Notes under the pieces: generated by a model
The model's input: only the letters and a program-made list of their open reading frames with translations
What the model was told of the DNA's origin: nothing
Database searches by the model: none
Assembly (NCBI GenBank): GCA_030684395.1
Contig: JAUXTT010000013.1
Location: forward strand, 40,153 to 104,152
Direction of reading: 5' to 3'
Source: Bacteroidota bacterium
GTDB taxonomy: Bacteria; Bacteroidota; Bacteroidia; B-17B0; Aurantibacillaceae
Length of the DNA stretch: 64,000 bases
Made by a program: the position numbers and the translations under genes
Shown here: in pieces, positions 36,918-47,258 of the stretch
Numbering within the stretch: the first letter of the stretch is position 1
How the letters are laid out: every line of letters begins with the position of its first letter

Positions 36918-37919
36918 TTAATCTTCCAAAAATCTCACGTTTGTGTGACTCGAAATTTTTGGTGGCTTAGTGTTTTTAAAGCAATAGCCTAACATGATTT
37001 CATGTGTTCCTGAACTGTATCCATTAAGCTTTGAAAGGGTAAGGTCGTAAGAATAACCAACCTTCAAACCAAATGGAGCCATATAACCAATAGAAGGGGC
37101 AATGGCGTCCTGTAAGCGGTAAGTTGCGCCTGCCCAAATCATATTATTATACATATAAGTAAGGTTAACATCCAATTGTGTAGATGCTGCATCCGATTTA
37201 ACTTTAATATTAGGGGTTAATTTATGTTCACCACCTTGTCCAAGAGGGAAAGTGTAACCGGCTATTACATAATAGTGGCGTGCGATGTCGAAATTTAATT
37301 TGTAATCCGGAGTTGCAGGGTCGCTATCGCTACCTGTTGCTCCTTTAAGATCCTGAGCTGCAATATGTGTTGTAGAAATACCAACATACATTTTATTTGG
37401 GATAGTGTAATACGCTCCAAATCCAAAATCAGGGCTTAACTTACTCAATGCAGGGGCACTTGTAGTAGGGTTATTAGGGATTGAAGGGTCGTTTAATGTT
37501 TGAGGAGGTATCCAGGTACCATTAATTCTTTTTTGGAGAATACCTGCATCTAAACCCAAAGCTAACTTACCTGTACCGTTTCCACCTAGTCCATAGATAT
37601 GGAAAGAATAGGCTGCACGAGCCATCGTAGTATTATCGTTGCCTAACTGGTCGTTTGCAACATACAAACCAACACCACCATGTATAGCCTGAACGGGCAT
37701 ATCAAAAGTGAATAATCCTGTTTTTGGGGCTCCAGGAAAACTTACCCACTGTTGACGGTACATAGCACCGAAGCACATAGCATCACTTGTACCTGCATAA
37801 GCAGCGTTATAAGCTTGTTTTACATGCATAAATTGGGTAAACTGAGGATCCTGCTGAGCGAATGCGGTAGAAACCATTCCTGTAACAGCAACTGCTAGAG
37901 TGGTAAGGGTTTTTCTCAT
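36918..37919 (-). CDS. porP: PorP/SprF-family T9SS outer-membrane protein
   Basis: The 333-residue protein has a signal peptide (MVSTAFAQQ) and the PorP/SprF start DPQFTQFM, followed by strands of an outer-membrane barrel and an end with MLGYCFKN. PorP/SprF proteins are required with the core complex, and paralogues pair with particular type B cargos. Placement directly upstream of gldK matches the porPKLMN order of Porphyromonas. A perfect promoter precedes it. Confidence 0.93.
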   Translation of the reverse strand: MRKTLTTLAVAVTGMVSTAFAQQDPQFTQFMHVKQAYNAAYAGTSDAMCFGAMYRQQWVSFPGAPKTGLFTFDMPVQAIHGGVGLYVANDQLGNDNTTMARAAYSFHIYGLGGNGTGKLALGLDAGILQKRINGTWIPPQTLNDPSIPNNPTTSAPALSKLSPDFGFGAYYTIPNKMYVGISTTHIAAQDLKGATGSDSDPATPDYKLNFDIARHYYVIAGYTFPLGQGGEHKLTPNIKVKSDAASTQLDVNLTYMYNNMIWAGATYRLQDAIAPSIGYMAPFGLKVGYSYDLTLSKLNGYSSGTHEIMLGYCFKNTKPPKISSHTNVRFLED

Positions 37920-37975
37920 GTTTGTTTTGTTAAAATATATTAAAAATAATACAATCTTCTCACTACATTAAGAAA

Positions 37976-38006
37976 CAAAGATAGAGAAAGAATTATAAAA
38001 TTCAAA
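37976..38006 (-). promoter_or_regulatory. Consensus promoter of the porP-gldKLMN operon
   Basis: On the minus strand TTTG (38006-38003), exactly 19 nt, then TATCTTTG (37983-37976). All fixed consensus positions match. Predicted leader to the porP ATG at 37919 is about 50 nt. Confidence 0.85.
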
Positions 38007-38118
38007 TTTTTTGAACTTTTTTTTGTTGACAGAAAACAACAGGAATCTGATTTAGAAAAGAAAATGGGAAATTATTAGTAAAACAACTGCGTTTTTGGGT
38101 TAACCAGTTATAAATATC

Positions 38119-38721
38119 TTAAAACTCGCCTGCTTCTATCTGTTTTATAGCGATTTCAATCAGTTTATCCTCACCTTCGGGATCATACTCGGTTTTTAGG
38201 CTGGAGCCAAACAAAGAGGCCAAACCCTGCCACATAAAAGCTGAAAAATTACCTCTTAACTGTTTTACCAAATCGTATGAGGTATTTCCTGTTTCGCGGT
38301 CAATTAGTTTTATGAGTATTCTGCCCTGATTAATGGAAAGGTTTTTTAATTCAGGTCCGAACTCCTTCTGCAACTGCTTTTCTGCTACTTTCATATAAGC
38401 CTTTTTCCCTTCTTCAGATGGAATCGTGGCTAAAATTTTTTCATACTCGTTGAGGCGGGCAGATGCTAAAATTGCATAAGGATAAGCCTTTTTGACATTG
38501 TACTTGAGACGGGTCCATTGTGCATATTTTTTCTTTGTGGCAAAAGGCATTTGCGCCTCTATTGTAACAATAGGAAGAGACAAGTAGGCAAAAGTATCAA
38601 TGCCTACAATAATTGCAGGGACTCTAAGTGGAATAAGTGTTTCGGGTGGATTAGTGTTTCCGGCATACGAAAACGAAAGAGATGAAAGTACAAAAAGAAA
38701 TATGTAAACTAAATTCTTCAT
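38119..38721 (-). CDS. DUF4294-domain exported protein
   Basis: The 200-residue protein has a signal peptide (YIFLFVLSSLSFSYAG) and a DUF4294 region with RLKYNVKKAYPYAILASARLNEYE and LSINQGRILIKLIDRETGNTSYD. DUF4294 is specific to Bacteroidota, and its members are of unknown function. It lies 198 bp upstream of porP in the same direction, with an independent promoter between, so it is a neighbour rather than a proven T9SS component. Confidence 0.83.
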   Translation of the reverse strand: MKNLVYIFLFVLSSLSFSYAGNTNPPETLIPLRVPAIIVGIDTFAYLSLPIVTIEAQMPFATKKKYAQWTRLKYNVKKAYPYAILASARLNEYEKILATIPSEEGKKAYMKVAEKQLQKEFGPELKNLSINQGRILIKLIDRETGNTSYDLVKQLRGNFSAFMWQGLASLFGSSLKTEYDPEGEDKLIEIAIKQIEAGEF

Positions 38722-38827
38722 GTTGTTAATTTTCCATTTATCCTATTGTACGATACAAAGTAACCCTTCGTTACAACCAAAATAAACTCGTTTCACACTT
38801 TTTATGAACCGGGAGTTTTACCAAAAG

Positions 38828-40321
38828 CTAACTCAGAAGTCTGTTTTTTTTCCATTTTGAAACTGATTCTTTGGTACCGGCAGTTGTAATTCCGCTTGAA
38901 ATTTTGGTTTGACCCTGAAAAACCTGTATTGCAATCATAGCAGCAATAAGAGCTTCCTCTTCATTTTGTTGGAGAAGGTATTCTGGTTTGTAATAATGTT
39001 TAATGAAATTAGTGTCGAATTTTCCGCTGACAAATGCATCGTGTTTTAAAACAAAAGCGCAAAAATCCAATGTAGTTTCCACACCTACTATTCTATATTC
39101 GCTTATTGCCCGCAACATTCTGCTAATTGCTTCGGCTCTGTCTTTTCCGTGTGTTACAAGTTTTGCTATCATAGGATCGTAATAGATCGGAATATTCATT
39201 CCTTCCTCAAAACCATCATCCACACGCACCCCGGTTCCTTTTGGAATTTTGTAAACCTGCAATTTACCAATATCAGGAAGGAAATTATTCTGAGGATCTT
39301 CAGCATATACTCTCACTTCCAATGAATGCCCGTTAATTTTAAGATCTTCTTGTTTAAACCCGAGTTTTTCGTTTCTGGCAACTTTTATTTGTTCTTTCAC
39401 AAGGTCTAAACCTGTTATCATTTCTGTAACGGGGTGTTCAACTTGTAAACGTGTGTTCATTTCGAGAAAGTAAAAATTCATGGTGTCATCTACCAGAAAT
39501 TCAACCGTTCCGGCACCACTGTAATTACATGCTTTTGCCACATCCACCGCGCATTCCCCCATTTTTTTTCTTAGTTCGGGAGTGAGAACAGAAGAGGGAG
39601 CTTCCTCTATCACTTTTTGATGTCGGCGTTGGATGGAACATTCACGTTCAAACAAATAAACTACATTTCCATGATTATCTGCAAGTACCTGAATTTCTAT
39701 ATGTCTTGGTCCAGAAACAAATTTTTCAATAAACACAGCGTCATCTCCGAAAGCCGATTTAGCTTCGCTCATGGCCAACTTCATTTGTTCTTCTACTTCT
39801 TCCACTTTTTCTACCAACCTCATTCCTTTTCCACCACCTCCGGCAGAAGCTTTTATCAGCAAAGGGAAACCTGTTTCCAATGCAACTTTTACTGCCTCTT
39901 TCAGATCTTTTATAGCACCTTCACTACCCGGAACCATTGGTACATTAAACTTTTTTGCTGCAGCTTTTGCACTCAATTTATCTCCCATCATATCCATAGC
40001 TTCTGCACTTGGACCAATGAAAGTAATTCCTGCTTCTTTCACTTTACGGGCAAAATTTGCATTCTCGGATAAAAAGCCATAGCCCGGATGGATTCCATCA
40101 ACATTCAATTTTTTGCACACATCCAAAATAACATCACCTTTCAAATAGCTTTGATTACTTGGAGGTGGCCCAATACAAACAGCTTCATCTGCGTATCTCA
40201 CAAAAGGGGCATTTCTATCTGCTTCAGAAAAAACAGCCACCGTTTTTATTCCCATTTCTCTTGCACTGCGCATAACACGTAATGCAATTTCACCTCTGTT
40301 TGCAACTAAAATTTTTTTCAT
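38828..40321 (-). CDS. accC: Acetyl-CoA carboxylase biotin carboxylase subunit
   Basis: The 497-residue ATP-grasp enzyme carboxylates biotin on its carrier protein with ATP and bicarbonate. KKILVANRGEIALRVMRSA at the start, IKASAGGGGKGMRLV (glycine-rich ATP loop) near residue 158 and EMNTRLQVEHPVTE (catalytic block) near 290 are diagnostic. No biotin-carrier (accB) or carboxyltransferase gene is adjacent, so it could also serve propionyl- or methylcrotonyl-CoA carboxylase. A minus-strand TACTTTCG box at 40357-40364 is a likely -7 element. Confidence 0.93.
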   Translation of the reverse strand: MKKILVANRGEIALRVMRSAREMGIKTVAVFSEADRNAPFVRYADEAVCIGPPPSNQSYLKGDVILDVCKKLNVDGIHPGYGFLSENANFARKVKEAGITFIGPSAEAMDMMGDKLSAKAAAKKFNVPMVPGSEGAIKDLKEAVKVALETGFPLLIKASAGGGGKGMRLVEKVEEVEEQMKLAMSEAKSAFGDDAVFIEKFVSGPRHIEIQVLADNHGNVVYLFERECSIQRRHQKVIEEAPSSVLTPELRKKMGECAVDVAKACNYSGAGTVEFLVDDTMNFYFLEMNTRLQVEHPVTEMITGLDLVKEQIKVARNEKLGFKQEDLKINGHSLEVRVYAEDPQNNFLPDIGKLQVYKIPKGTGVRVDDGFEEGMNIPIYYDPMIAKLVTHGKDRAEAISRMLRAISEYRIVGVETTLDFCAFVLKHDAFVSGKFDTNFIKHYYKPEYLLQQNEEEALIAAMIAIQVFQGQTKISSGITTAGTKESVSKWKKNRLLS

Positions 40322-40469
40322 GTTTCTTCGTTGTAATATTCTGTATTTGGAACGAGCGAAAGTACAAAATAGAAACGAAAGTTATACCCGTCTCAATTAT
40401 GGCAAGCTGAATTTTATTTTTCTTGATAATCTGACTAAAACAACGTATTTTTAAGGTCCAATTGGCTTC

Positions 40470-43214
40470 ATGCGCATTTCAAAAAACATATATAGTTTCC
40501 TTCTCTTATTCTTCATTATTTCTTTTGAAGCATTTGCCACCCATAACAGATCAGGGGAAATTACTTATGAATGGTTGGGAGCGAACCAATACAAAATTAG
40601 GGTTACAACTTACACAAAGTATACAGGACCTTCTGTTGATGCGGACCGTTGCGAACAAATGGTATACATTAATACTTTGAATGGAGTAGTATTAGACAGT
40701 GTACTTTGTTTAAGAACAAATGGAAATAATTTATGCCCTGCCAATCCAAGTGCCAGGGATGGCGTGATCCTGGATCCAGGCTCGAATAATTTTAAGAAAA
40801 ATGAATACGACGGGATCATTACTTTAAATAGTGGCGCGTCCTATATCATTTACATGTTTGACCCAAACAGAAACGGAGGGATTCTGAACATCGCAAACTC
40901 TGAACAACAGCCTTTTGCTTTAACAGATACACTAAAAACATTTAATATGCCTGGGCTAAAAGTAAACTCCACGCCTGTGCTTTTGAACCCTCCAATAGAT
41001 CAGGCATGTGTAGGACAACCTTTTATACATAACCCCAATGCTTATGATGTAAATGGTGATAGTTTGTCTTATAGTCACTCTATCATTTTTGGACAATTTG
41101 CCCAACCGGTTCCGGGTTATATACCTGCACAACAATATGGCATAACTATAGATCCAATAACGGGAGACTTTTATTGGCCAAATCCAACGGTTCAGGGTGA
41201 ATACAATTTCGGGATATTAATAACAGAGTGGAGAAAAACTGCTGACGGTGACTATGTGCGTGTTGGAAGCGTTCTAAGGGATTTGCAAATTGAAGTTGTT
41301 CAATGTTCTAATAACCCGCCACAAATTGTTGATATTCCCGATACATGTATTGTTGCGGGAAGTAGTTACTCACAAGTAATAACAGCTACTGATCCCAATA
41401 ACGATCAGATAAATTTAAGTGCATCAGGAGGGCCGTTTAATTTAGTAACAGGTGCCGCTACCTTCACTTATACTCCGGGTGCAGGAACTGTAAATGGTCA
41501 AATGACCTGGAATCCTCCTTGCAGCGCAGTAAGAAACCAACCTTATTTAGTAACAATAAAGGCAACTGATAATCCAACCGGGGGGCAAATATCTCTGGCT
41601 GATTATGAATCATTTTTAATAAAAATTGTTTCCCCTCCGCCTTTAAATTTAACTGTGAATCCGAATGGAACCGGTTTGGTTTTAAACTGGAATCCGCCTT
41701 CCATTTGTACGCAAACAACGGGGAATATAATTGTTGCATATCATATTTACAGAAAAGAGGGGTGTCATACATTTAATCCTTCACCTTGTGAAACAGGTGT
41801 TCCTTCAAGTTTAGGTTATACAAAAGTAGGATCTGTTAATGCTATTGGTGTTACATCCATTAACTATAGTTTTACGGATAACAACAACGGGGCTGGGCTC
41901 ACTCCGGGGATTGATTATTCTTATATTGTGGTTGCTTATTTTGCGGATGGTTCAAACAGTCTGGCATCTACAGTAGTTTGTGGAAAATTAGTTAGGGATG
42001 TTCCTTTACTTACTAACGTGAGTGTTGATACTACTGATATTAATTCAGGTCAAATTTTTATTCGCTGGACAAGACCGGTTATTAAAACAGCTTCAATTGA
42101 TGGCTTTGACACTATTGCCAATCCAGGTCCTTATGAGTACAAACTTTTTCAAAGTAATGGGCAACCACCTTCTGCTCCAACTACAGAAATATACAGCGTA
42201 AGTCATACATACTTCGCTCAGTTCATTTCTGTAGCTGATACAACTTTTCAAAACACATCATTAAATACGGAAGCAAATCAATTTAGGTATAAAGTAGATC
42301 TTTACTCAAATGGTATTTTAAAAGCCTCTTCTCAAAGTGCAACATCTGTATGGTTAAAAACTACCGGATTAGCGAGACGGATTCAGTTAGACTGGAGTTA
42401 TCAGGTTCCCTGGACAAATGATTCGAGTTTCGTATACAAACAAAATGCATCAGGGAATTATATTTTGATAGCCAGCGTTAATACAAATACATATACAGAT
42501 ACCGGTTTAGTAAACGGAAAAACTTATTGTTACAAAGTAAAGACAAAAGGGAAATATTCAGATCCTACTGTTTTATCGCCACTATACAACTGGTCTCAAA
42601 AAAGTTGCACACAACCAGTAGATAAAGAAGCTCCCTGTCAACCTACCGTAAGTGTGAGCGGAGATTGTAATACTCAAATCACACAAGTAACCTGGGTAAA
42701 TGGTTCGGCTTCGTGCAGTAACGATATTGTTTATTATAATTTATACTACACTCCGTTTCTTGATAGTACATTCATAAAAATAGATTCTTTTTCTTCAAAT
42801 GTACATTCCTTTACCACTGATTATGCCTCCTCCATTGCAGGGTGTTATGCCGTAACTGCTATCGATACATTTGGAAACGAAAGTGCTATTGTAGATAAAA
42901 TGTGTGTGGATAATTGTCCGGAGTACGAACTTCCGAACATCATAACTATTAATGGTGACAGCATAAATGATTTCTTCATCCCAATCAAAAATAAATATGT
43001 AAAAGACATTGATCTTAAAATTTATAATCGCTGGGGAACACTTATGTTTGAAACAACTGATCCAGCAATCAATTGGGATGGAAAAAATAAAGAAAGCAAG
43101 TTGCCTTGTGTAAACGGAACGTACTATTATATTTGTGACGTGCATATCATCCGTTATACAGGTATTGAAACCATTAAACTAAAAGGTTTCGTTCAAATCA
43201 TCAGTAAAGAATGA
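40470..43214 (+). CDS. Secreted protein with fibronectin-III-like repeats and a T9SS type B (CHU_C) sorting domain
   Basis: The 914-residue product has a signal peptide (LLLFFIISFEAFA), an N-terminal beta-rich domain starting THNRSGEITYEW, a cadherin/PKD-like middle, and about four FN3-like domains (roughly residues 395-810). The last 90 residues (LPNIITINGDSINDFF, KIYNRWG, LKGFVQI) are the gliding-motility-associated C-terminal domain that directs type IX secretion. It is a probable cargo of the operon at 31.5-38 kb. The stop overlaps the next ATG by 4 nt, which is unusual for a surface cargo and a glycosyltransferase. Confidence 0.9.
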   Translation: MRISKNIYSFLLLFFIISFEAFATHNRSGEITYEWLGANQYKIRVTTYTKYTGPSVDADRCEQMVYINTLNGVVLDSVLCLRTNGNNLCPANPSARDGVILDPGSNNFKKNEYDGIITLNSGASYIIYMFDPNRNGGILNIANSEQQPFALTDTLKTFNMPGLKVNSTPVLLNPPIDQACVGQPFIHNPNAYDVNGDSLSYSHSIIFGQFAQPVPGYIPAQQYGITIDPITGDFYWPNPTVQGEYNFGILITEWRKTADGDYVRVGSVLRDLQIEVVQCSNNPPQIVDIPDTCIVAGSSYSQVITATDPNNDQINLSASGGPFNLVTGAATFTYTPGAGTVNGQMTWNPPCSAVRNQPYLVTIKATDNPTGGQISLADYESFLIKIVSPPPLNLTVNPNGTGLVLNWNPPSICTQTTGNIIVAYHIYRKEGCHTFNPSPCETGVPSSLGYTKVGSVNAIGVTSINYSFTDNNNGAGLTPGIDYSYIVVAYFADGSNSLASTVVCGKLVRDVPLLTNVSVDTTDINSGQIFIRWTRPVIKTASIDGFDTIANPGPYEYKLFQSNGQPPSAPTTEIYSVSHTYFAQFISVADTTFQNTSLNTEANQFRYKVDLYSNGILKASSQSATSVWLKTTGLARRIQLDWSYQVPWTNDSSFVYKQNASGNYILIASVNTNTYTDTGLVNGKTYCYKVKTKGKYSDPTVLSPLYNWSQKSCTQPVDKEAPCQPTVSVSGDCNTQITQVTWVNGSASCSNDIVYYNLYYTPFLDSTFIKIDSFSSNVHSFTTDYASSIAGCYAVTAIDTFGNESAIVDKMCVDNCPEYELPNIITINGDSINDFFIPIKNKYVKDIDLKIYNRWGTLMFETTDPAINWDGKNKESKLPCVNGTYYYICDVHIIRYTGIETIKLKGFVQIISKE

Positions 43215-44260
43215 AACGGGTTTTAGTTGCCCCGCTTGACTGGGGACTTGGTCATACTGCGCGTTGTATACCAATTATTCAAGAACTGATTACTGCCGGT
43301 TCAGCTATATATTTTGCCGGAACAAAATCGCAGATCTCGTTTGTAAAACAACATCAACTTTCTGTTCATTTTATTGAATTGTTTGGCTACAATGTAGAAT
43401 ACTCTGCAGTTTTTCCTCAATGGATAAAAGTAGGATTTCAATCTTTACGATTAGCTAAACTTATTTCAAAAGAAAATGAATGGTTGCAAAAATTTGTAAA
43501 GGAAAATAAAATAGATATTGTAATAAGTGATAACCGCTATGGCCTACATTGCAAACAAGCGAAAAGTATTTTCATTACACATCAACTAAACATTCCTTCT
43601 CCCGTTTTCAGAAATACCATTAATAACATCAATCAAAAGTACATTGAACTATATGATGAATGCTGGATTCCGGATTCGGGTATTCATTTGAGCGGGGATC
43701 TAAGCAAAGAAAAAACAGTATCCATTCCTCTAAAAAGAATAGGCATTCTTAGCAGATTTAATTCTTCTTCACGTTCTGTCACTAAAGTTTTTGACTTCCT
43801 GTTTTTACTCTCAGGTGTAGAACCTCAGCGTAGCATTTTCGAAAAAAAACTGATCGACTGTTTTAAGAACACCAACTATAAAGTGGCTTTGATAAGAGGG
43901 ACAGAGACTATAAATGAAATCGTTTCGAATAACATTCAGCAATTTGGTTTATTGAATGCGAATGAATTAAAAGAAATCATCCTTAAATCCGATACTGTGA
44001 TTTGCAGAAGTGGTTATTCCAGTATTATGGATCTGGTATGCCTTCATAAAAAAATGTTCTTAGTCCCAACTCCCGGACAACCGGAACAAGAATATCTGGC
44101 ACATTACCTTCATGAAAAATTTGGCGTTCCGTATGCATTGCAAAATGAACTGAATGAATCGATTCCGTTTTTTGAAGCTAAAAAGATAGAAGCAGGATTG
44201 GGAATAAAAAATGAAAATTTGTTGAAAGAGAATATTACCCGAATTCTGAATAATGAGTAA
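43211..44260 (+). CDS. MurG-like glycosyltransferase (GT28-type fold)
   Basis: The 349-residue cytoplasmic protein resembles the GT-B/MurG-like glycosyltransferase family. WGLGHTARCIPI at the start is the Gly-rich acceptor loop, and CRSGYSSIMDLVCL with PTPGQPEQEYLA is the donor-binding half. Acceptor and sugar are unknown. It overlaps the upstream secreted-protein gene by 4 nt and precedes a hydrolase by 9 nt, so four genes through rluF appear co-transcribed. Confidence 0.85.
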   Translation: MKRVLVAPLDWGLGHTARCIPIIQELITAGSAIYFAGTKSQISFVKQHQLSVHFIELFGYNVEYSAVFPQWIKVGFQSLRLAKLISKENEWLQKFVKENKIDIVISDNRYGLHCKQAKSIFITHQLNIPSPVFRNTINNINQKYIELYDECWIPDSGIHLSGDLSKEKTVSIPLKRIGILSRFNSSSRSVTKVFDFLFLLSGVEPQRSIFEKKLIDCFKNTNYKVALIRGTETINEIVSNNIQQFGLLNANELKEIILKSDTVICRSGYSSIMDLVCLHKKMFLVPTPGQPEQEYLAHYLHEKFGVPYALQNELNESIPFFEAKKIEAGLGIKNENLLKENITRILNNE

Positions 44261-44269
44261 TTTTCATTC

Positions 44270-45124
44270 GTGAAAACAAAAGCCGGTTCAGATAAACACA
44301 TCTTATTTCGTGGAGAGAGAATTTATTTTTCTGACGAAGGAAAAGGTCGTACGGTTGTTCTTGTTCACGGTTTTTTAGGAGCAAAAGAAATCTGGAAAAC
44401 CACACAGGATTTACTTAAAAAACATTTTCGCATCATCAGCATCGATCTTCCCGGTCACGGAAAAAGTGCCTGTTATGGTTATATTCACAGCATGGAATTG
44501 TTTGCAAAAGCAGTTAAAGCCGTTATGGATTCTCTGAAGCTAAAGAAATACATTTTGGTCGGGCACAGCATGGGAGGCTACGCATCTCTCGCCTTCGCAG
44601 AGTTGTTTCCGGATAATTTAAAAGGATTATGCTTATTTCATTCAACTTATTATGCTGATAGTGAAGAGAAAAAACGAGACAGAACAAGAGCGGTACGATT
44701 GGTAAAAGCAGATGCGCGAGTGTACAGTAAAAATACTATCAAGAACTTGTTTGCGGTTAAAAATCTGCATAAACATAAAACCGAAATTTCGTTTGCTCAA
44801 AAAATTGCCTTAAAAATTTCGAAACGCGGAATTGTTTCTGCCCTGGAAGGCATGAAGGAAAGGCCAAACAGAGATATTGTAATGAACTTTTCTGAATACC
44901 CGGTGATGATGATCGTTGGAAGATACGATGCTGTTTTACCAATGCAAAGTTTATTAAATCAAAGTGAATTTATTCCAAGCAAATATGTTTTGTTACTTGA
45001 GAATGATGGCCACATGGGATTTTTAGAAAACCCTGAAGCCTGTGCCAAACACTTAAAACGCTTTTTCAGATTGAGTTTTAAACGCCAGGGTAAAGCTTTG
45101 AATATATTCGAAAACGAGTTCTAA
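44270..45124 (+). CDS. Alpha/beta-fold hydrolase
   Basis: The 284-residue enzyme has the nucleophile elbow GHSMGG (serine near residue 102), an oxyanion loop VHGFLGAKEIW and a late NDGHMGF histidine. The catalytic acid is likely the Asp of GRYDAVLP. It starts with GTG. Substrate is unknown. Its stop overlaps the rluF ATG by 1 nt (TAATG). Confidence 0.88.
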   Translation: MKTKAGSDKHILFRGERIYFSDEGKGRTVVLVHGFLGAKEIWKTTQDLLKKHFRIISIDLPGHGKSACYGYIHSMELFAKAVKAVMDSLKLKKYILVGHSMGGYASLAFAELFPDNLKGLCLFHSTYYADSEEKKRDRTRAVRLVKADARVYSKNTIKNLFAVKNLHKHKTEISFAQKIALKISKRGIVSALEGMKERPNRDIVMNFSEYPVMMIVGRYDAVLPMQSLLNQSEFIPSKYVLLLENDGHMGFLENPEACAKHLKRFFRLSFKRQGKALNIFENEF

Positions 45125-45816
45125 TGAAATTTCGTTTTACACTTCAATACCTATTGGTAAGACTACTGGTCATTTCGAATAAAGAAGCGACTCAACTTAT
45201 TAAAGAAGGTTCCATAAGAATCAATGACACAATTGTACTTGAGAATATTAAGATCGATGAAACAGATGAGATCTTTTTTAAAGACAAAAGCATTCGCAAA
45301 CCCAAAGAAATGTTTTACTGTGCTTATCACAAACCAAGAGGCATAGAAACAACCTTAAATACAAGCATTGAAAATAATTTAAAGGATGCATTGCCATTTG
45401 ATTTCGATTTTTTTCCGATCGGAAGACTAGATAAAGAATCGGAAGGTTTATTGCTATTAACGAACGATGGTTATCTGTACAAAAAATTAATGAACAAAGA
45501 CAATGCTATTCCAAAAATATATCATGTTGAAATTGATGGAGATATTACCAGTGACCTCCTACCTTTCTTGGAAAACGGCGTTGAAATATTAGGTAAAAAG
45601 ACTCTTCCATGTATTACAAAACAGATCGATCAAAAAACCTTCGAAATTACCTTGGTGGAAGGAATGAACAGGCAAATAAGAAGAATGTGCTACAAAGCAG
45701 GTTACCTTGTCAAAAAATTAACCCGTGTTTCTTTTGCCGGAATCCCACTTGATATTCAACAAAATCAATACAGGCAGCTCACCGAAATCGAAATTCAAGA
45801 GCTAAAAACCTTATAA
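45124..45816 (+). CDS. rluF: 23S rRNA pseudouridine synthase RluF-like
   Basis: The 230-residue enzyme has an N-terminal S4 RNA-binding domain (residues about 1-55) and an RsuA/RluB/E/F catalytic domain. GRLDKESEGLLLLTND supplies the catalytic aspartate and EGMNRQIRRMC is the family's C-terminal motif. RluF modifies U2604 of 23S rRNA. The RluF subgroup is by resemblance; RluB or RsuA would be alternatives. It overlaps the hydrolase stop codon. Confidence 0.85.
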   Translation: MKFRFTLQYLLVRLLVISNKEATQLIKEGSIRINDTIVLENIKIDETDEIFFKDKSIRKPKEMFYCAYHKPRGIETTLNTSIENNLKDALPFDFDFFPIGRLDKESEGLLLLTNDGYLYKKLMNKDNAIPKIYHVEIDGDITSDLLPFLENGVEILGKKTLPCITKQIDQKTFEITLVEGMNRQIRRMCYKAGYLVKKLTRVSFAGIPLDIQQNQYRQLTEIEIQELKTL

Positions 45817-45838
45817 CGCGGCATTTGCATTAATTTTG

Positions 45839-45846
45839 TATCTTTG
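45839..45846 (+). promoter_or_regulatory. -7 promoter box of der
   Basis: TATCTTTG matches the -7 consensus exactly, 27 nt before the der ATG. A -33 partner is weak. Confidence 0.5.
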
Positions 45847-45873
45847 CAGCCTTAAATTTTATCTGTATTTATC

Positions 45874-47181
45874 ATGTCGAATCTAGTTGCTATAGTTGGT
45901 CGCCCGAATGTTGGAAAATCTACCCTTTTCAATCGCCTTGTTGGTAGCAGAACTGCTATTGTTGATTCTATTGCCGGGGTAACCCGCGACAGGCATTACG
46001 GCAAAACCGAGTGGAACGGTCGTGAATTTTCTATAGTAGATACCGGTGGATACATTAAGGGTAGTGATGATATTTTTGAAGGAGAGATTCGTAAACAGGT
46101 TGAAATAGCTATCGATGAAGCGAATGTGATTCTGTTTGTTGTTGATGTAACGGATGGCGTAACTGAATTTGACAAAGAAGTTGCTAAGATTATCAGAAGA
46201 AGTAAAAAGAAAGTTGTACTGGTTGCCAATAAAGTTGATAATAATGAACGTCAGGCTTATAGTGCTGAATTTTACGCACTAGGTATAGGAGAAGTTTACA
46301 ATATGTCTGCTATCAGCGGAAGTGGTACAGGAGAAATATTAGATGAAGTTGTAAAAAACCTACAGGATGGTGATGAGATCGCTACAGATGAATTACCACG
46401 TATTGCAATTGTTGGAAGACCTAATGTTGGGAAATCATCTTTAACAAACGCCTTATTAGGAAACGAAAGAAATATAGTTACTCCGATTGCCGGAACAACC
46501 CGTGATACCATTCACACACGTTACAAAGCATTTGGAAATGATTTTTGGTTGATCGATACTGCAGGTATCCGTAAAAAAGCAAAGGTCCATGAGGATCTGG
46601 AATTTTATTCGGTAATGCGTTCTATCAAAGCCCTTGAGGAATGTGATGTTGCAGTATTGATGATAGATGCTACACTTGGTTTTGAGAGTCAGGATCTGGC
46701 TATCTTCCACCTAGCAGAAAAAAATCATAAAGGAATTGTGATTGTAGTAAACAAGTGGGATCTCTACGAAAAAGAAACCAACTCTACTAAAAAATACGAA
46801 GAACAAATTCGTGAACGTATTGCCCCTTTCCGTGATGTACCAATTGTATTTACATCAGTAACTGAGAAGCAACGTATTCTAAAAGCGATTGAAGTTGCGA
46901 TCCAGGTTTATCATAACCGTGATACACATATTCCTACTTCAAAACTGAACGATTTCTTTTTACCATTGATTGAGAACATGCCTCCTCCTGCTGTTAAAGG
47001 TAAGTTCGTGAAAATTAAATATGTTACTCAGTTGAAGATCAAAATTCCAACTGTTATTTTCTTCTGTAATTTACCTCAGTACATTAACGAACCTTACAAG
47101 CGTTTCTTAGAAAATAAGCTACGTGAGAACTTTAGTTTCTCTGGAGTTCCGATAAATCTCGCTTTCAGAAAGAAAAACTAA
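45874..47181 (+). CDS. der: Ribosome-assembly GTPase Der (EngA)
   Basis: The 435-residue protein has two tandem GTPase domains and a C-terminal KH domain, the unique Der architecture. Each G domain has GRPNVGKS (residues about 8 and 180), a DTxG motif and NKxD (NKVD and NKWD). Der is essential for 50S subunit assembly. The neighbours rluF and rlmH are also 23S rRNA factors, giving a small ribosome-maturation cluster. Confidence 0.96.
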   Translation: MSNLVAIVGRPNVGKSTLFNRLVGSRTAIVDSIAGVTRDRHYGKTEWNGREFSIVDTGGYIKGSDDIFEGEIRKQVEIAIDEANVILFVVDVTDGVTEFDKEVAKIIRRSKKKVVLVANKVDNNERQAYSAEFYALGIGEVYNMSAISGSGTGEILDEVVKNLQDGDEIATDELPRIAIVGRPNVGKSSLTNALLGNERNIVTPIAGTTRDTIHTRYKAFGNDFWLIDTAGIRKKAKVHEDLEFYSVMRSIKALEECDVAVLMIDATLGFESQDLAIFHLAEKNHKGIVIVVNKWDLYEKETNSTKKYEEQIRERIAPFRDVPIVFTSVTEKQRILKAIEVAIQVYHNRDTHIPTSKLNDFFLPLIENMPPPAVKGKFVKIKYVTQLKIKIPTVIFFCNLPQYINEPYKRFLENKLRENFSFSGVPINLAFRKKN

Positions 47182-47190
47182 ATTATTCCT

Positions 47191-47252
47191 AGTTTCAGGT
47201 TTCTAGTTCTAGCGCCGAACCAACCAGAAACAAGAAATAACAAACCTGAAAT
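47191..47252. repeat. Intergenic inverted repeat between der and rlmH
   Basis: AGTTTCAGGTTT on the left pairs with AAACCTGAAAT on the right, and TTCTAGTT-type inner segments pair less well. The stem is about 22 nt with mismatches around a short loop. It lies in a same-direction gene gap, so it may be a terminator-like element or a dispersed repeat. Confidence 0.55.
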
Positions 47253-47258
47253 ATTTCA

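Noticed and set aside
38756..38763. Minus-strand TTACTTTG as a promoter of the DUF4294 gene
   Set aside because: It deviates at one of the -7 positions and has no -33 element at 17-21 nt, so it was not listed as a site.
39617..40082. Two long plus-strand frames opposite accC
   Set aside because: They are the complement of a clear ATP-grasp gene with full motifs; low-complexity Phe/Ser-rich translations show shadow coding.
40470..43214. The CHU_C-domain protein as part of one functional operon with the glycosyltransferase
   Set aside because: The 4-nt overlap shows co-transcription, but nothing links the secreted protein functionally to glycosylation or to rluF, so no system is claimed.
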